Below are positions 12,810 through 14,580 of a stretch of DNA of 14,580 nucleotides, piece after piece (position 1 is the first letter of the stretch; the number at the start of each line of letters is the position of its first letter). The DNA is taken from contig JAKBBE010000049.1 of the NCBI GenBank assembly GCA_021826035.1, forward strand, positions 3,217-17,796, written 5' to 3'. The stretch is from Pseudomonadota bacterium. GTDB taxonomy: Bacteria > Pseudomonadota > Gammaproteobacteria > Steroidobacterales > Steroidobacteraceae. The notes beneath the pieces are model-generated. The model searched no databases. It was not told the DNA's origin and saw only the letters and a program-made list of their open reading frames with translations. Position numbers and translations under genes: made by a program.

Positions 12810-14050
12810 TGCCGATTTTCACGCTGATCTCCGCGGTGATCGCGGTGGTCGCCCTCAGTGCCTACGCCAATCACAAGCTGGTGCACCTGCCCGATTCGAT
12901 CGGCATCACCGCAGTGGCGCTGCTGCTGTCGGTGGGTGCCGTGGGGGTCAGCCCGTTCGTGCCGCAGGTGGCGGCCTGGGGCGGTGAGGTCGCCCGCGGG
13001 GTGAACTTCCCCGCCCTGGTGTTCCACGGGCTGCTCGGGCTGCTGCTCTTTGCCGGCAGTCTGCACGTCGATGTGCTCGCCCTGCGCCGAGCGCGCGGGA
13101 TGGTGCTGCTGCTGGCCACCGTGGGCGTGCTGATCTCCACCGCGCTCGTCGGCGGCGCCTTCTACGGCCTCGCCCGCCTGCTCGCACTGCCGCTGACGCT
13201 GCGCGATAGCCTGCTGTTCGGCGCCCTGATCTCCCCGACCGATCCGATCGCCGCGCTCGGGCTGCTCAGCAAGGCGCAGGTCCCACACTCGCTGCTCACC
13301 CAGATCACCGGGGAGGCGCTCTTCAACGACGGCTCCGGCGTGGTGCTGTTCATCGTGCTGCTCGGGCTAAGCGGCACGCAGGCTCCGAGCGTCGGGCACG
13401 TCGCGATGCTCTTTGCACGCCAGGTCATCGGCGGTCTCGCCTTCGGGGCGCTGGTGGGATGGGCGGGCGTTGCCTTGCTGCGCACCGTGGACAGCCCGGC
13501 GGTCGAGATCCTCATCACCCTGGCGCTCGCCACAACCGGCTATGACGCCGCGCTCGCTTTGGGGGTCTCGGGGCCCATCGCCGCGGTGGTGATGGGGCTC
13601 GCCGTCGGCGGCGACGGGCGCGCCTTCGCCATTGCCGCGGCGACGCGTGAGCGGCTGCTGCAGTTCTGGCAGCTCACCGATGACCTGCTCAATCTGCTGC
13701 TGTTCGGTCTGGTCGGGTTGGAGCTCACCGCGCTCGCCGGCACGGTGCAGACCTATCTGCTCCCGGCGGCGCTGGCCCTACCGCTCGTCCTCGCGGCGCG
13801 CTTCGTGAGCGTCGGCCTGCCGACGCTACTGCTACGGCCGTTCCTGAAGTTCGAGCCACACTTCGTGAAACTCATGACCTGGGCCGGACTGCGCGGTGCG
13901 CTGCCGGTGGCGCTCGCGCTGTCGCTGCCCGTCGGGCCAGCCCGCAATCTGATCGTGACCGCAACCTACCTGATCGCGATCTTCAGCATCCTCGTGCAGG
14001 CGACCACCGTCGGCCCACTGGTCCGGCGCTGGAACCGTGCGGGCACCTGA
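12809..14050 (+). CDS. CPA1 (NhaP-type) Na+/H+ antiporter
   Basis: 413 residues, somewhat shorter than antiporters carrying a cytoplasmic tail, which is absent here. The ATG at 12809 is chosen because the first membrane helix begins at once (FTLISAVIAVVALSAYA) and it overlaps the leader ORF stop; the ribosome-binding site directly before it is poor. There are about 11-13 membrane helices. Family motifs are present: ISPTDPIAALGLL (SPTDP 142-146, ion-site Asp145), GEALFNDGSG (Glu169, Asn173-Asp174, the CPA1 ion-binding ND pair) and TWAGLRGALPVALALSLP (GLRGA 360-364). The protein should exchange cytoplasmic Na+ (possibly K+ or Li+) for protons across the inner membrane for pH and salt control. 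Which ion it prefers cannot be told. Expression is probably tied to the structured leader upstream. Confidence 0.9.
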   Translation: MPIFTLISAVIAVVALSAYANHKLVHLPDSIGITAVALLLSVGAVGVSPFVPQVAAWGGEVARGVNFPALVFHGLLGLLLFAGSLHVDVLALRRARGMVLLLATVGVLISTALVGGAFYGLARLLALPLTLRDSLLFGALISPTDPIAALGLLSKAQVPHSLLTQITGEALFNDGSGVVLFIVLLGLSGTQAPSVGHVAMLFARQVIGGLAFGALVGWAGVALLRTVDSPAVEILITLALATTGYDAALALGVSGPIAAVVMGLAVGGDGRAFAIAAATRERLLQFWQLTDDLLNLLLFGLVGLELTALAGTVQTYLLPAALALPLVLAARFVSVGLPTLLLRPFLKFEPHFVKLMTWAGLRGALPVALALSLPVGPARNLIVTATYLIAIFSILVQATTVGPLVRRWNRAGT

Positions 14051-14068
14051 GGCGCCCTCACCGCTCGG

Positions 14069-14580
14069 TCAGGTCCAACCGCCGTCGCCGCCGCCACTGT
14101 CCCAGCCGCCGCCACCACCTCCGCTGCCGTCATCCCAGGAACCCGGATCGTTCAGCCCGAAGTTATTGCCGCCGGCATCCGCATTGGCCTGCGGGTCGAA
14201 CGCCGGTGCCGCACCCGCGTCCGGAAGGATCCCACCGCCGCCACCGGAGTTGCCCTGGAGCAGATGTCCGACCACCGCCTCACCGGCCGCGACCCCCGCG
14301 CCGATCGCGAGGCCCGACGCCACGTTGCCCATCAGCCCGGAACCCCCCGGCGCATAGCCGGGGCCGTACCCTGGAGGCACGCTCCCCGGCGGATACCCGC
14401 CCGGGGGATACCCACCCGGTGGGGCGGCCATGCCCCCAGGCATCATCCCGCCACCATAGGGACTCCCATAGGCCGCCGCCGCCATGCGTCGACGCACGAT
14501 CATCCAGACCACCAGCACCCCGCCGATCAGCAGCAGCGCCCAGCCCAGGTGCGCCGAGTGTCCGCTGCGCGTGGCGCGCG
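14069..14580 (-). CDS. Membrane-anchored Gly/Pro-rich protein with glycine-zipper-like segment (N-terminus off window)
   Basis: The stop is at 14069-14071 and the frame is open to the right edge, at least 170 residues. A GTG at 14518 is a possible internal start, but it falls inside a hydrophobic helix (LGWALLLIGGVLVVWMIV) that continues upstream, so the true start is probably beyond the window. After the helix comes RRRM (positive, likely cytoplasmic side) and a Pro/Gly/Tyr-rich linker with short repeats (GGYPPGGYPPG). Next is a glycine-zipper-like segment (GLMGNVASGLAIGAG, then VVGHLLQG), and finally an acidic Gly/Trp/Asp tail ending GGGDGGWT. Such Gly-rich ends are common in TPM/Tim44-like membrane proteins, but no catalytic domain is visible and no function is claimed. 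It is convergent with the antiporter, 18 bases apart. Confidence 0.7.
   Translation of the reverse strand, partial: RATRSGHSAHLGWALLLIGGVLVVWMIVRRRMAAAAYGSPYGGGMMPGGMAAPPGGYPPGGYPPGSVPPGYGPGYAPGGSGLMGNVASGLAIGAGVAAGEAVVGHLLQGNSGGGGGILPDAGAAPAFDPQANADAGGNNFGLNDPGSWDDGSGGGGGGWDSGGGDGGWT

Noticed and set aside
14037..14357. Plus-strand Pro/Ser-rich open frame of 106 codons overlapping the antiporter end
   Set aside because: It is the reverse complement of Gly-rich coding sequence on the minus strand, which yields Pro-rich translation automatically. There is no ribosome-binding site.
14385..14450. Short direct repeats in the 14069 gene that could be taken for a CRISPR or tandem repeat array
   Set aside because: The repeats are short and in-frame and encode GGYPPG-type linker units. 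No spacers or conserved palindromic repeats are present.

Overview
The window is high-GC (roughly 65%), densely coded bacterial DNA. Codon use, the minor-pilin gene order and the exported protein families point to a Gram-negative gammaproteobacterium, perhaps near Xanthomonadales/Nevskiales. That placement is inferred from gene content, not from a marker gene.

Layout. Positions 1-589 (minus) hold the N-terminal end of an exported S9-peptidase-like beta-propeller protein, cut by the window edge. Positions 751-1425 (minus) encode a stand-alone ChrR-type double-cupin protein. A divergent promoter region separates it from an exported, cysteine-rich LVIVD-repeat protein (1718-3331, plus). A periplasmic PrxQ/BCP-like peroxiredoxin (3411-3968, plus) follows closely.

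The centre of the window (4298-10891, plus) is a complete type IV pilus minor-pilin/tip operon in the order fimT-pilV-pilW-pilX-pilY1-pilE, with ATGA start/stop overlaps. It is preceded by a 329-base regulatory stretch containing a perfect TGTGA-N6-TCACA CRP-family box, inverted repeats and candidate promoter elements. It ends in a strong 14-bp hairpin. FimT, PilV, PilW and PilX should prime pilus assembly and carry PilY1 to the tip. PilY1 here is unusual: in place of an N-terminal von Willebrand A domain it has an L-type (legume) lectin-like domain of about 390 residues joined to the usual calcium-binding PilY1 beta-propeller. This suggests a pilus-tip adhesin that recognises sugars.

After the operon come a convergent, exported YncE-like beta-propeller protein (10945-12048, minus) and, divergently, a small soluble protein with a glycine-rich C-terminal segment (12249-12650, plus). 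Next is a CPA1 (NhaP-type) sodium/proton antiporter (12809-14050, plus). At the right edge is a Gly/Pro-rich membrane-anchored protein (14069 to beyond 14580, minus), whose glycine-rich segment closely resembles that of the small protein on the other side of the antiporter.

The most interesting non-coding signal lies just before the antiporter. A 12-bp GC-rich hairpin is followed by a 9-bp stem that buries a strong AGGAGG ribosome-binding site. That site serves a 22-codon, proline-rich GTG leader ORF whose stop overlaps the antiporter start (TGATG). The arrangement looks like a translation-level switch for an ion transporter. No tRNA, rRNA, CRISPR array, transposase or att site was seen.
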